Below are positions 1-8,132 of a stretch of 64,000 nucleotides of DNA, one piece after another. Positions within the stretch are counted from its first letter, which is position 1. The number at the start of each line of letters is the position of its first letter. This stretch comes from Lentzea pudingi (GTDB lineage Bacteria; Actinomycetota; Actinomycetes; Mycobacteriales; Pseudonocardiaceae): positions 1-64,000 of the forward strand of contig NZ_BMNC01000022.1 of assembly GCF_014646255.1 (NCBI RefSeq), in the 5' to 3' direction. The notes beneath the pieces are model-generated. The model worked only from the letters and a program-made list of their open reading frames with translations. It had not been told where the DNA came from and searched no databases. A program made the position numbers and the translations under genes.

Positions 1-278
1 GTTGGTCCAACCTTTGGAGTTGGCGGTGGGCAATCTGGCTGTCTGTGTGGCGCTGGGTGTACTGAACTCCCAGCGAGCGCCAGCCAAGCCTCTCAACGTG
101 TTCGAACGGTTGAGCCGCTGGCCGAGGGCTGATCCACGGGTTATGGAACATGTGTGGAACGCCCAAGGCTGGTCAGTGGCGTTCAACACCTCCATCGCAG
201 GTCATGGTCGTGCCTCTGTGAGCGTGGAAGCTCCGCACGATGGAACTGCGCGGCTAGACCTCGCCCACGCAGCTTCTC
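1..278. other. Window-start region, no gene assigned
   Basis: An open frame runs on the plus strand from base 2 to 379, but its last third reads through the hairpin at 279-318 and its product shows no family I recognise. The bases before the hairpin could be the 3' end of a gene that starts outside the window. I see no convincing ribosome binding site or motif, so no CDS is called. Confidence 0.3.
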
Positions 279-318
279 CGCCGAAGGCCCCCGTCGACGA
301 TGCCGGGGGCCTTCGGCG
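279..318 (+). terminator. Rho-independent-type hairpin
   Basis: A 15-bp perfect inverted repeat (279-293 with 304-318, core GCCGAAGGCCCCCG) with a 10-base loop. There is no T-tract, as is common for actinomycete terminators. It lies about 60 bases before the DUF4333-like gene and would end transcription entering from the left edge. Confidence 0.6.
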
Positions 319-375
319 TCCGCGAGTTCGTTCAATCGACCCTCGCCCCCGCAACTGGTCGGATATGAAGTCGCG

Positions 376-720
376 ATGAGCCGGATCGCGCAAGTGGTGG
401 TGAGCGTGTCCGCGGTGCTGGTCGCAGTGTGCGCCGTGCTGCTGACTGGACGAGTCATGATTTCCGGCGTGCCGATCGTGGTGCACCAACAGATGACCTT
501 CGACAGCGACAAGCTGGCCAAGCGGGTTCACGAGGTTCTGCTCGACAGGCACGACCTGCCCGACACCAGCAGTGACATGACCTGCGCGGAGAACGTCGAG
601 ATCAGGCAAGGGGCCGCGTTCGGGTGCTCGGTCCTGCACAACGGCAAGCTCAAGACCGTGCGGGTGGTCGTCGTGGACGCCGAGTCCGCCGCGCTCGAGG
701 TCGGACCGCTGTCGCAGTGA
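376..720 (+). CDS. DUF4333-like exported protein
   Basis: A 114-residue protein. Residues about 5-30 form one hydrophobic segment (signal anchor or uncleaved signal peptide). The remaining part has two cysteines, in DMTCAENV and FGCSVL, spaced as in the small extracellular DUF4333 family of actinobacteria, where they are expected to form a disulfide. The ATG at 376 was chosen because the frame upstream runs through the hairpin at 279-318. The gene stands alone and converges with the MerR gene across a hairpin. The function of the family is unknown. Confidence 0.6.
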   Translation: MSRIAQVVVSVSAVLVAVCAVLLTGRVMISGVPIVVHQQMTFDSDKLAKRVHEVLLDRHDLPDTSSDMTCAENVEIRQGAAFGCSVLHNGKLKTVRVVVVDAESAALEVGPLSQ

Positions 721-738
721 TGCGAAGGCCACGCGCAT

Positions 739-784
739 GATCTGCGCTCGGTGAAAGCCGGTCAGGCCTCCGCCAGCGCAGATC
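739..784. terminator. Hairpin between convergent genes
   Basis: A 10-bp perfect inverted repeat, GATCTGCGCT (739-748) with AGCGCAGATC (775-784), fills the 79-bp gap between two convergent genes. It could serve as a bidirectional terminator. Confidence 0.5.
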
Positions 785-799
785 AGTCGTGGCATCCGG

Positions 800-1174
800 C
801 TACACGCTGTGCAACGGCGGGCGCGGCTCATCGGTCGCCGGCGGCGGCGTGAGCCTGGCGTTGAGCGCCCGGGCTTCCTGGAGCTGGTCTTCCAGAGTGA
901 CGATGCGGCAGGCGGCGTCCAGTGCCGTGCCCTGGTCGACCAAGGCGCGGACGCGGGCGGCCAGACGCAGTTGGTAGCGGCTGTACCGGCGGTGTCCGCC
1001 GGCTGAGCGCTGCGGCTCGATGAGCTTCGCCTCGTCCAGGCTGCGCAGGAAGTTCGCCGAGGTGTCGAGCAGTTCCGCGGCCCGGCCCATCGAGTAGGCG
1101 GGGTAGTGCTCGTCGTCGAACTTCTCCGCTGTGGTCTGCGGTTCGATCGCAGATTTGTCGGATTCTGGGGTCAT
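800..1174 (-). CDS. MerR-family transcriptional regulator
   Basis: A 124-residue protein with a MerR-type winged HTH at about residues 26-75 (MGRAAELLDTSANFLRSLDE followed by GGHRRYSRYQ) and a short helical tail with no cysteines for metal sensing. The ATG at 1174 has a GGAGG four bases upstream. Short MerR proteins of this kind are common in actinomycetes, but the ligand is not predictable. A strong GC hairpin sits in the 5' leader (1193-1222). Family assignment is firm; target genes are unknown. Confidence 0.75.
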   Translation of the reverse strand: MTPESDKSAIEPQTTAEKFDDEHYPAYSMGRAAELLDTSANFLRSLDEAKLIEPQRSAGGHRRYSRYQLRLAARVRALVDQGTALDAACRIVTLEDQLQEARALNARLTPPPATDEPRPPLHSV

Positions 1175-1192
1175 CGCGCCTCCGCATCACGA

Positions 1193-1222
1193 GGGGCCCC
1201 GATGCCGTAGCACCGGGGCCCC
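1193..1222. promoter_or_regulatory. Hairpin in the MerR-gene leader
   Basis: A 9-bp perfect GC stem (GGGGCCCCG at 1193-1201 with CGGGGCCCC at 1214-1222), 19 bases upstream of the MerR start. It could be a terminator for rightward transcription or a leader structure of the MerR mRNA; the sequence does not decide. Confidence 0.4.
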
Positions 1223-1906
1223 AGGGTTGTTGGGTTTCACTTCCACCTAGCCGGCCGTGAGACCGGCTTCCTCTGTCCGCATGCCCCGTACTGCGAGCGG
1301 GCGTTGCGGGGATCGCGTGTGCGTAACCGAAGACCACCTTCCAATCTGATGGAACCGCGGTACCCGTCCGGCCGAGTTCAGCCGAAGGCGGGCGATCCGA
1401 TGGTGTGCAACCCTTCCCTTCTCCTCTGATCACTGACTTTCGTGTTCTCACGTGGCTGTCGGCACCGGACCTCATGCACGTGCCGGACTCTCGTTCACCG
1501 ACTGCCCTCGGTCACCTGCCAGAACCCCTTCCACTGATCGGCTCCGGCACATCTGACCGTCTTGCACTTCGCACTGCACTTCAACTGCGTCTTGCACCTG
1601 CTGGTGAAGCGGCGGTCGGCTCTGGTTCTTGCGTTCTGACACGCCTGACCGTCCTGCGTTCACCTCACGGGCAGTTCATCATCTCCCGTGCCATGTTATC
1701 TCTCGTTCAACGAGGAGAAGACTAACTCCATCGGGAAGGCAATGTCTACCCCAGCCACCATAGATTTCCTCATTCGGGTGACCCAGCTGCTTCCACCTGG
1801 GCAGATCGCCCGGCGCTCGATACCGAGCTTGGGGTCACGAACGACAGAGGGTGGCGAGTAGCGAGGACTGGCTGACCCCCGCCCAACTGGTGCAGGCGAT
1901 CGAAGC
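1223..1906. other. Long intergenic region
   Basis: About 680 bases with no convincing gene. The part from 1400 to 1730 is pyrimidine-rich on the plus strand. Two tiny frames exist: ATG 1742 to 1861 (39 codons, with GGGAAGG just upstream) and GTG 1851 to 1934 (27 codons, overlapping the end of the GNAT gene). Neither has a recognisable product. The stretch may be decayed coding DNA. Confidence 0.3.
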
Positions 1907-2854
1907 TCAGACCTCCAGCGCCCACCGCACATAACGCATCGTCGGCACGAACCCGGCCCGCTCGAAGATCCCGAACGCTCCGGTGGAGTTCTCCGAGTCC
2001 ACGCTCAGCAGCGCGCGGTCGTACCCCTGGTCGGCGGCAGCCCGCAGCGCGTGGCCGAGCAGCGCGCTCGCGATGCCGCGGTTCCGATGACCGGGCAACG
2101 TCCCGATGACCATGAAGTGCGCGTCACGCACGCCGGTGGCCTCCGTGTCCGCCTCCCAGTTCATCGTCACCAACATGCCCACCGCGGCACCGGCGTCGCG
2201 CAGCAGGAAGCTGGCGGAAGGCCGGAACGTCTGGTTGGTGATCTTGTTCTTCCAGAGCTCCACCGGCATCGGCGTCGAGCCCCAGTTCAACCGGTACGCC
2301 TCGTTCCGCACGTGCCGGAACTCCTCGTCGATCGCCGCGGACCACGGCTCGATCCGAGCGTCACCGGCCGCCGGAACGTCGACCAGCGAGTGCTCCATGC
2401 GCTGGAAGTAGCGAACGGGCGTGAAGTCCGCAGCGCTGAGCAACGGGGCCAGGCCCGAGATGTGCTCGGCCTTGTGGACGTTGATCGCCAGCCGCAACGC
2501 CGGGTGGTGCAGCGCGTGCAGGACGCGAGCCGACGAGATGCCGGCCTGCACTAGCCGCGTGCCGATGCCCTGGCGGCGGTACGACGGATGAACGCCGCCG
2601 TCCAGCGAGACGTTGTGGACCTCGACGGCGGTCGGCCGGTACTGGATCTTCATGTAGCCGACCATCACGTCGCCGTCGAACGCCGCGAGGCTGGCGCGTT
2701 CCAGGTCCGCGTACGGATCGTCGAGCTCGGTGAGGCAGTCCTCCGCCGTGTAGTTCTCGCCGATCTTGTCGACGACCTCGATCGCGTTGAGGAGGTCGGC
2801 CGACGTTTGGGCGTCCTCGCGCGTGAGCGGGCGCCACGTGAGACCTGAAGGCAT
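1907..2854 (-). CDS. Tandem-GNAT N-acetyltransferase
   Basis: A 315-residue protein with two GNAT folds. Each has an acetyl-CoA binding motif A: HPSYRRQGIGTRLV near residue 88 and LPGHRNRGIASALL near residue 250. The two-domain layout resembles mycothiol synthase (MshD), but overall sequence does not let me equate them. Substrate unknown. It is transcribed leftward as a single gene and a long non-coding stretch lies on each side. Confidence 0.8.
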   Translation of the reverse strand: MPSGLTWRPLTREDAQTSADLLNAIEVVDKIGENYTAEDCLTELDDPYADLERASLAAFDGDVMVGYMKIQYRPTAVEVHNVSLDGGVHPSYRRQGIGTRLVQAGISSARVLHALHHPALRLAINVHKAEHISGLAPLLSAADFTPVRYFQRMEHSLVDVPAAGDARIEPWSAAIDEEFRHVRNEAYRLNWGSTPMPVELWKNKITNQTFRPSASFLLRDAGAAVGMLVTMNWEADTEATGVRDAHFMVIGTLPGHRNRGIASALLGHALRAAADQGYDRALLSVDSENSTGAFGIFERAGFVPTMRYVRWALEV

Positions 2855-3174
2855 GCGGCGAACGTAATCAGGCCGCTGCGGGCTGTCGCTCCAGTTCCCG
2901 GCGCACGTGAGGCTCTCAAGGCCTTGGAACAGAACCGCAAGAGTTAACCCACAACATTGGGTGAACCGGACACGCGGCCACTCCGTACCCCTCGTCAGAC
3001 CGAGAAAAACGCTGTCCAGCGATCAAGTCCTCGCAGTTCAGCACCTCCGCACCTCACAACTACTACCAAGCGTGACGGCACCACTCGATCGCGTGATCGT
3101 GGACGTAACCCATAACGAGAGCCGGGCTAGCAGCGAACCAACAGACAGCTCCGTCAGTTCGTCAGGAGGCAACG

Positions 3175-3207
3175 ATGAACTTACGCAGGACTCACAAGGC
3201 TCGTTGA
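3175..3207 (+). CDS. Putative 10-residue leader peptide (MNLRRTHKAR)
   Basis: A very short frame with a textbook ribosome binding site, AGGAGG, six bases before its ATG. The peptide is basic (4 of 10 residues R/K) and contains a rare TTA leucine codon. It lies 195 bases upstream of the lytic transglycosylase and could be translated as an upstream control ORF. The excellent SD is the main evidence; no homologue is known to me. Confidence 0.35.
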   Translation: MNLRRTHKAR

Positions 3208-3402
3208 CTGTCTGTCAGCAACGGATAGCCCATCTCATCGGAAACGTGACGAGAGTCACCCAACGGGCGCTGGGGCTTGCCTGCGCTCGTGACGCGAGGT
3301 TACGTTCTCGCCCGCCGATAACGGTTTGGTCACTGGCAGGACACGGGCCCTGTACCACTGGGGTCCGAAGTCCGGCCCGGAATCCCCCGCCGGGACAGTC
3401 CA

Positions 3403-4230
3403 GTGGCCAAGCTCCCCGACGCAGGAGGCTCCCCCTTGGCCCGGCACAGCAAGGCCGATGGCCGAACCGTGTACACGGTCGTGCCCCGACAAGAAGTCAA
3501 GCCCGGCGCTCACCGCGTCGAGGACGACAAGGTTCCGCTTGCCCACCGTGTGAGCGCGATCGTCGTCGCAGCAGGTGTCGCCGCCGGCACCGCCGCCATC
3601 GCCAACGCCGCGACCAGCGGTTCCTCGACCGAACTCGCCGCGGGTGCGGCCGAGCTGGGCGCTCTCCCCGACCAGCAGGCCAAGACCATCACGACGGTCC
3701 ACGACGTGAACCCCGGCAGCCAGGTCGGCCGTCTCCTGCAGTTCCAGCAGATGTACGCGCAGCAGACGTTCCAGCAGGCCACGAAGGTCGCCGCGGACGC
3801 CCACGCCCAGCGCGAGGCCGCTGCCAAGGCCGAGGCCGAGCGTCAGATCGAGATGCGCAAGCCCGCCAAGCAGCGCGAGGTCGAGGCCTGGATCAAGGAC
3901 GCCATCAAGATCCTGCAGGCCAACGGCACCAACATCGACAACGGCTCGATCGACGAGATCTACACGATCATCATGAAGGAGTCGAACGGCAACCCCAACG
4001 CCGTCAACAACTGGGACTCCAACGCGATGCGGGGCACGCCGTCCAAGGGCCTGATGCAGTGCATCGACCCGACGTTCCGGGCCTACAAGCTGGCGGGGTA
4101 CGACAATATCCTCGCGCCGGTCGACAACATCATCGCGGGCGTTCGCTACACCTACGCGCGCTACGGCGGCTTCCACAACCACCCGGGTCTGGTCAACATG
4201 AACCTGGGTGGCGGCTACCTGGGGTACTAA
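3403..4230 (+). CDS. Secreted lytic transglycosylase (SLT domain)
   Basis: A 275-residue protein. Residues about 48-70 form a hydrophobic export segment. Residues about 105-165 are an Ala/Gln/Glu-rich coiled coil with QREAAAKAEAERQIE. The C-terminal 100 residues are a transglycosylase SLT domain: the catalytic Glu is in IMKESNGNP, followed by the substrate-groove segment SKGLMQCIDPTF and a C-terminal GVRYTYARYGG. It should cleave peptidoglycan glycan strands outside the membrane. The start is the GTG at 3403; the ribosome binding site is weak, so it could begin further in. A possible leader ORF lies upstream. Confidence 0.8.
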   Translation: MAKLPDAGGSPLARHSKADGRTVYTVVPRQEVKPGAHRVEDDKVPLAHRVSAIVVAAGVAAGTAAIANAATSGSSTELAAGAAELGALPDQQAKTITTVHDVNPGSQVGRLLQFQQMYAQQTFQQATKVAADAHAQREAAAKAEAERQIEMRKPAKQREVEAWIKDAIKILQANGTNIDNGSIDEIYTIIMKESNGNPNAVNNWDSNAMRGTPSKGLMQCIDPTFRAYKLAGYDNILAPVDNIIAGVRYTYARYGGFHNHPGLVNMNLGGGYLGY

Positions 4231-4378
4231 AAGGGCCGAAATCGCCGTGTCGGGGTGCGGGAAACCCATCGGCGGACGATGCTGTCAATCAGGTTCACCC
4301 ACAAGCATGGCGGCCCTAGCGGGCACACGCCCGGTAGTGCTCCCATCGAACGCGATCCCCGAACGCAGGGAGTGGCCG

Positions 4379-4528
4379 ATGAACGAGCAACAGGCACGCG
4401 ACGACGAGCTGGAGAAGATCCGCTCGGAGGCGACGAGTTGGCTGGCCAAGATGGCCAAAGCCCAACATTGTCCCAAAGTCGAGCAACGCAGGCCTGAGCA
4501 CGACGCCATGACACCCGCGAAGAAATAG
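4379..4528 (+). CDS. Small charged protein of unknown function
   Basis: A 49-residue, hydrophilic, probably helical protein (ARDDELEKIRSEATSWLAKM). The ATG at 4379 follows GCAGGGAG at usual spacing and the frame ends just before a strong terminator, which supports it as real. It lies 148 bases downstream of the transglycosylase. No family recognised. Confidence 0.5.
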   Translation: MNEQQARDDELEKIRSEATSWLAKMAKAQHCPKVEQRRPEHDAMTPAKK

Positions 4529-4539
4529 GCAGGAACGAC

Positions 4540-4571
4540 AGAAGCGCCCCGACTGCGGCCGGGGCGCTTCT
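4540..4571. terminator. Strong hairpin terminator
   Basis: A 12-bp perfect stem (AGAAGCGCCCCG at 4540-4551 with CGGGGCGCTTCT at 4560-4571) and an 8-base loop. It separates the small protein gene from the convergent LysR gene and can serve both. Confidence 0.8.
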
Positions 4572-4592
4572 GCGTGCGCACGGGGAGACGGC

Positions 4593-5624
4593 TCACAGGG
4601 GCGGAGCCTCCCGCTCGAACGCGGCCCACAGGAGCTTCAGCGGATGGTCCGCCGGGTGCTTCTCGAGCGCGTCCGTCCTCGCGAAGACGCCCACGAGCCG
4701 TTCCAGCGAATCGTCGGCGAGCTGAACCACGCGCAGACCGCTTCCCTCGCGCAGCTCGTTGTTCGCCGCCACCACCCCCAGGCCGGACGTGACGATCATG
4801 GCGCCCTTCACGAGGTTGGAGCGCAGCAGGGAGATGCCGTACTGGATCTCGTCGATCTCCGCGGCGATGTCGAGGCCCTGGCGGTAGTCCGGGCCGAACC
4901 AGCCGCGCAGGAACTCCGCGATCAGCCCCGCCCCCGGCACGACCAGCGGCACCGACCGCAACGCCGGCACGCGGACCCGGTCCCCGACGACGGTCTCCGG
5001 CAGGTTCGTCAGCAGGGCGAGCCCGCCCCTGCGCCACTGGATCACCTCGAACTCAGGACGCTCCCAGCCCTGGCCGGCCCGCGTGACGACGCTGCCGCAC
5101 ACGACGTCGACCTCCTGCGTCTCCAGCTTCGTCCAGATGTCCTTGGTGCGGATGTGCACGACCTTGAGGTCGACGTCGCGCTCCTGGAACTCGTCGGCCA
5201 CGTGGTGCCATGCCTTCGCGAGCGTGTCGAGCATGTATCGCGTCGTGCCGACGGTGACGGTCGTGCCGAGCTTGCGGCGGCACTCGTGAATTCCGTCGAG
5301 CCACTCCGCGAGCGTCTCCCGCGCCAATTCGACGATCGACTCACCAGTGGGCGTGAACAACACGTCCTTTCCGCGTCCCTGCTTCACCACGAGCGCTTCG
5401 CCGCACAGTTCCACAAAGTTCCTGTTCAACGTGTCGAGCTGCTTCTGCACGCTCGACTGCTCACGCCCCAACGCCCGCGCCGCTCGTAGGGCCGAACGGG
5501 TCTCATGCACGGTGAGAAGGGTCCTGAGCTGGTCCATCGTGGTATCCAGTAGTGCACCGGGCATGTTCAGCAAACGGTGCAACGAGGTGCTGGTGGGAAG
5601 CACCAACTGGGACGAGCCGGACAT
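4593..5624 (-). CDS. LysR-family transcriptional regulator
   Basis: A 343-residue protein with an N-terminal LysR winged HTH (about residues 30-90, with AARALGREQSSVQKQLDTLN) and a two-lobed periplasmic-binding-like effector domain from about residue 115. The frame is open further upstream, but ATG 5624 is preceded by GAGAGGG at good spacing and is the only start that leaves a normal LysR N-terminus. It is divergent from the nuoB-like gene across 225 bp containing two palindromes, so it probably autoregulates and may control the nuo-like cluster. Effector unknown. Confidence 0.8.
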   Translation of the reverse strand: MSGSSQLVLPTSTSLHRLLNMPGALLDTTMDQLRTLLTVHETRSALRAARALGREQSSVQKQLDTLNRNFVELCGEALVVKQGRGKDVLFTPTGESIVELARETLAEWLDGIHECRRKLGTTVTVGTTRYMLDTLAKAWHHVADEFQERDVDLKVVHIRTKDIWTKLETQEVDVVCGSVVTRAGQGWERPEFEVIQWRRGGLALLTNLPETVVGDRVRVPALRSVPLVVPGAGLIAEFLRGWFGPDYRQGLDIAAEIDEIQYGISLLRSNLVKGAMIVTSGLGVVAANNELREGSGLRVVQLADDSLERLVGVFARTDALEKHPADHPLKLLWAAFEREAPPL

Positions 5625-5650
5625 CGGGACCCTCTCTGATGTTCTGTCGA

Positions 5651-5708
5651 TCAGTTGAACTGAACTTGACCGCATTTCGCCGACAAATGATCTGCAGATC
5701 CTGTCGGC
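5651..5708. promoter_or_regulatory. Candidate LysR operator sites
   Basis: Two dyads lie in the divergent LysR/nuoB region. TCAGTTGAACTGA (5651-5663) is a perfect odd palindrome with six-base arms. The second, 5679-5708, has GCCGACA and TGTCGGC arms around a perfect 12-bp palindrome GATCTGCAGATC. LysR proteins usually bind such dyads near their own promoter. Binding is inferred from position only. Confidence 0.45.
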
Positions 5709-5796
5709 AAATCCCTGGACACTTATCCCGCGGTGTACAAAACTATCTGCGGCGACCACGCGTGGGAGCCGATTCCGGGGGGAATCATTGGGGGGT

Positions 5797-5838
5797 GGGG
5801 GTCCGCCAGGCGCAAGCCGGCGGGCCCCCAAGTATTAC
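5797..5838 (+). promoter_or_regulatory. Hairpin and possible -10 box before nuoB-like gene
   Basis: An 11-bp stem with one G-T pair (5797-5807 with 5819-5829), followed at 5833 by TATTAC, which resembles a -10 box. The GTG start is only 12 bases after TATTAC and has no clear SD, so the mRNA may be leaderless. No convincing -35 box is visible. Alternatively the hairpin is a terminator or attenuator. Confidence 0.35.
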
Positions 5839-5849
5839 CCTCAGCCGTT

Positions 5850-6260
5850 GTGACGGCTTCCGCTCGCCTGGAATGGGGCACCACCTACCAGGTCACCGTG
5901 CTCGAACTCGGACTCGCCTGCTGCGGGGTCGAGGTGATGGCAGCTCTGGACCGCCTTCCCGACCTCAGCGTCACGCCGGTCGACGGCGCGGGCGAGGCGC
6001 ACGTTCTCGTTGTCTCCGGCACCGTCACGGACGTCATGTTGCCCGCTGTGCTCCGCAGTTACGAGGCCATGCCCGAACCCCGCTACGTGATCTCCGTGGG
6101 CGCCTGCAGCAACACCGGCGGCCCGTACTGGGATTCCTACAGCGTCACCAAGGGGATCGACCAGGCCCTGCCGGTCCACGTCGCCGTTCCCGGTTGCCCG
6201 CCGCGGCCCGAAGCGCTGCTCGAGGGCCTGAAGGCGCTGCACGGGCTGGTGAACGCATGA
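5850..6260 (+). CDS. nuoB: NADH-quinone oxidoreductase subunit B-like protein
   Basis: A 136-residue protein of the NuoB/PSST family. In complex I this subunit holds Fe-S cluster N2 next to the quinone site. All four ligands are in place: the adjacent pair C24-C25 (LACCGVE), C86 (GACSNTG) and C116 (PGCPPRP). It is shorter than the usual 160-185 residues because it lacks the N-terminal extension. GTG 5850 was chosen because upstream sequence is a GC hairpin. It overlaps the nuoC-like gene by 4 bp. No NuoD or membrane subunits are nearby, so it may serve a smaller complex or interact with a complex I encoded elsewhere. Confidence 0.75.
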   Translation: MTASARLEWGTTYQVTVLELGLACCGVEVMAALDRLPDLSVTPVDGAGEAHVLVVSGTVTDVMLPAVLRSYEAMPEPRYVISVGACSNTGGPYWDSYSVTKGIDQALPVHVAVPGCPPRPEALLEGLKALHGLVNA

Positions 6261-6802
6261 CGGCGACGGCGAAGACCGCGTTCGGCCAGACGATCCACCA
6301 CGTGGAGCTCGCCGACTGGCTCACCACGGCCACGGCCCACCACGCGGAGGGCTTCGTGATGTTCGACTGGCTCGGCGTCGAGGACGCGGGCCGGCCGGGT
6401 GCTGTGGGTCAGCGCCACGCGGTGTTCCTGCACGTGATCAACCCGCAGACGCGCGAGGGCGTCATGCTGCGCACCGAGCTGAGCCCTGAGGACGCGCTGC
6501 CGAGCGTCGCGCACCTCTGGAAGGGCGCCGGGTGGCACGAGCGCGAGGCTGCCGAAATGTTCGGAGTGGTGCTCGGCGTCACCGTCGACAGCAAGTCCGA
6601 GCACCTGCTGCTGCCCGACAGCTTCCAGGGCCATCCGCTGCGCAAGGACTTCGTGCTCGCCTCACGCGTCGTGCGTCCGTGGCCGGGCGCCCTCGAACCG
6701 GGCGAGGACAACACGAGCGCGCCGAGCCGCCGCCGCACCGCACCACCCGGAGTGCCGGACCCGTCGTGGGGCCCGCGCCGTGAAGAGGAGCCGCAGTCGT
6801 GA
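6257..6802 (+). CDS. nuoC: NADH-quinone oxidoreductase subunit C-like protein
   Basis: A 181-residue protein of the 30-kDa (NuoC) family. The signature WHEREAAEMFGV (about residues 94-105) and HPLRKDF (about 127-133) are conserved. In complex I it packs against NuoD in the peripheral arm. The last 40 residues are a proline/arginine-rich tail. It overlaps both neighbours by 4 bp (ATGA before, GTGA after), so the three genes are translationally coupled. Confidence 0.75.
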   Translation: MTATAKTAFGQTIHHVELADWLTTATAHHAEGFVMFDWLGVEDAGRPGAVGQRHAVFLHVINPQTREGVMLRTELSPEDALPSVAHLWKGAGWHEREAAEMFGVVLGVTVDSKSEHLLLPDSFQGHPLRKDFVLASRVVRPWPGALEPGEDNTSAPSRRRTAPPGVPDPSWGPRREEEPQS

Positions 6803-7251
6803 CGAACCTGCCACCGCGCACGAGAGGCGTCATCGCGCTGTTGGAGGCCAACTGCACGGTCTGCATGATCTGCGCGCGCGAATGTCCTGACTGGTGCATC
6901 CACATCACGTCGCACACCGAGGTCGAGGAGCAGCCCGGCAGCGCCCGCGCGCGCAGCCGCAACGTGCTCGACCGGTTCGCGATCGACTACGGCCAGTGTC
7001 TCTACTGCGGCATCTGCGTCGAGGTCTGCCCGTTCGACGCCCTGCACTGGGCGCCGGAGTTCGGTTATCCGGGCACGGGCTCGATCGACGGCGAGGGTGC
7101 CGTGGCGGAGCTCGTCCACGAACGGGACGTGCTGTCCACCTGGGTCGAGAAGGTGCCGCCGCCACCCGCGCTCGACCCGGCCGCGGAGCCGGCGCCCGAA
7201 ACAGCCGCAGGAACCGGACGCAGGCCTGGTTCGTTGAGGGGTAGGACGTAA
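6799..7251 (+). CDS. nuoI: NuoI-like 2x[4Fe-4S] ferredoxin
   Basis: A 150-residue protein with two complete CxxCxxCxxxCP motifs, at C19/C22/C25/C29 and C67/C70/C73/C77, spaced as in the 23-kDa NuoI subunit that relays electrons to NuoB. The C-terminal 40 residues are low-complexity Pro/Ala-rich. It is the third gene of the coupled nuoB-nuoC-nuoI set and is followed 17 bp later by htpX. It could also be a free ferredoxin; the gene context favours a complex I-like role. Confidence 0.75.
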   Translation: MTNLPPRTRGVIALLEANCTVCMICARECPDWCIHITSHTEVEEQPGSARARSRNVLDRFAIDYGQCLYCGICVEVCPFDALHWAPEFGYPGTGSIDGEGAVAELVHERDVLSTWVEKVPPPPALDPAAEPAPETAAGTGRRPGSLRGRT

Positions 7252-7268
7252 AACCCGGAGGCGAAACC

Positions 7269-8132
7269 GTGCACAAGCACTTCAACGGGTTGAAGACGGC
7301 CGTGCTGCTCGGCGGGATGAGCGCGCTGATCGTGCTGGTCAGCAGCCTGTTCGGCCGGACTGCACTGGTCATCGGCCTGGTGTTGGCCTTGGGCGTGAAC
7401 GCCTACGCGTACTTCAACTCGGACAAGCTCGCGCTGCGCGCGATGCGGGCGGTGCCCGTGTCGCAGGTGGAGCAACCAGTGCTCTACGCGATCGTGCGGG
7501 AGCTGTCGCAGAAGGCGCGCCAGCCCATGCCCAGGCTCTTCCTGAGCCCGACGGTCGCACCGAACGCGTTCGCGACGGGCCGCAACCCGCGCAACGCGGC
7601 CGTGTGCTGCACCACCGGCATCCTGGACCTGCTCGACGAACGCGAACTGCGGGCCGTGGTCGGCCACGAGCTCGCGCACGTCTACAACCGCGACATCCTG
7701 ATCAGCTGCGTGGCCGGCGCGCTGGCCGGCGTGATCACGATGCTCGCGAACCTGGCCCTGTTCGCCGGCATCTTCGGCGGAGGCGACTCCGACGACGACG
7801 GCCCAGGCCCCCTGGGCCTGCTGATGATCGCGCTGCTGGGCCCGATCGCGGCCACCGTCGTGCGCCTGGCCGTGAGCCGCTCGCGCGAGTTCCAGGCGGA
7901 CCAGTCCGGTTCCGAACTGACGGGCGACCCGCTGGCGCTGGCCTCGGCCCTGCGCAAGATCGAGCTGGGGACGCGGGCGGCGCCGCTCGCGCCGGAGCCG
8001 GGGGTGGTGTCGCAGAGCCACCTGATGATCGCGAACCCGTTCCGTTCGGGGGAGCAGTTCGCGAAGTGGTTCTCGACCCACCCGCCGATCGCCGACCGCA
8101 TCCGCAGGCTCGAGGAGATGGCGAGGCGTTAA
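7269..8132 (+). CDS. htpX: HtpX-like M48 membrane metalloprotease
   Basis: A 287-residue protein. Two membrane segments lie at about residues 10-48 and two more flank the catalytic core (about 142-162 and 176-192). The zinc site HELAH is at 133-137 and the third ligand region SREFQAD near residue 206. HtpX proteases degrade misfolded membrane proteins. GTG 7269 follows GGAGG at good spacing. It is in the same direction as the nuo-like genes with a 17-bp gap, so probably cotranscribed. Its 3' end overlaps the convergent rmlA by 4 bp. Confidence 0.9.
   Translation: MHKHFNGLKTAVLLGGMSALIVLVSSLFGRTALVIGLVLALGVNAYAYFNSDKLALRAMRAVPVSQVEQPVLYAIVRELSQKARQPMPRLFLSPTVAPNAFATGRNPRNAAVCCTTGILDLLDERELRAVVGHELAHVYNRDILISCVAGALAGVITMLANLALFAGIFGGGDSDDDGPGPLGLLMIALLGPIAATVVRLAVSRSREFQADQSGSELTGDPLALASALRKIELGTRAAPLAPEPGVVSQSHLMIANPFRSGEQFAKWFSTHPPIADRIRRLEEMARR

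Noticed and set aside
2..379. Plus-strand ORF at the window start
   Set aside because: It reads through a strong hairpin and has no recognised family.
1742..1934. Two small plus-strand ORFs
   Set aside because: No recognisable product, poor SD spacing, and the second overlaps the GNAT gene.
2940..3402. Cyclic-di-AMP (ydaO) riboswitch upstream of the cell-wall hydrolase
   Set aside because: This class is common before actinobacterial cell-wall hydrolases, but I could not find its conserved segments in this leader.
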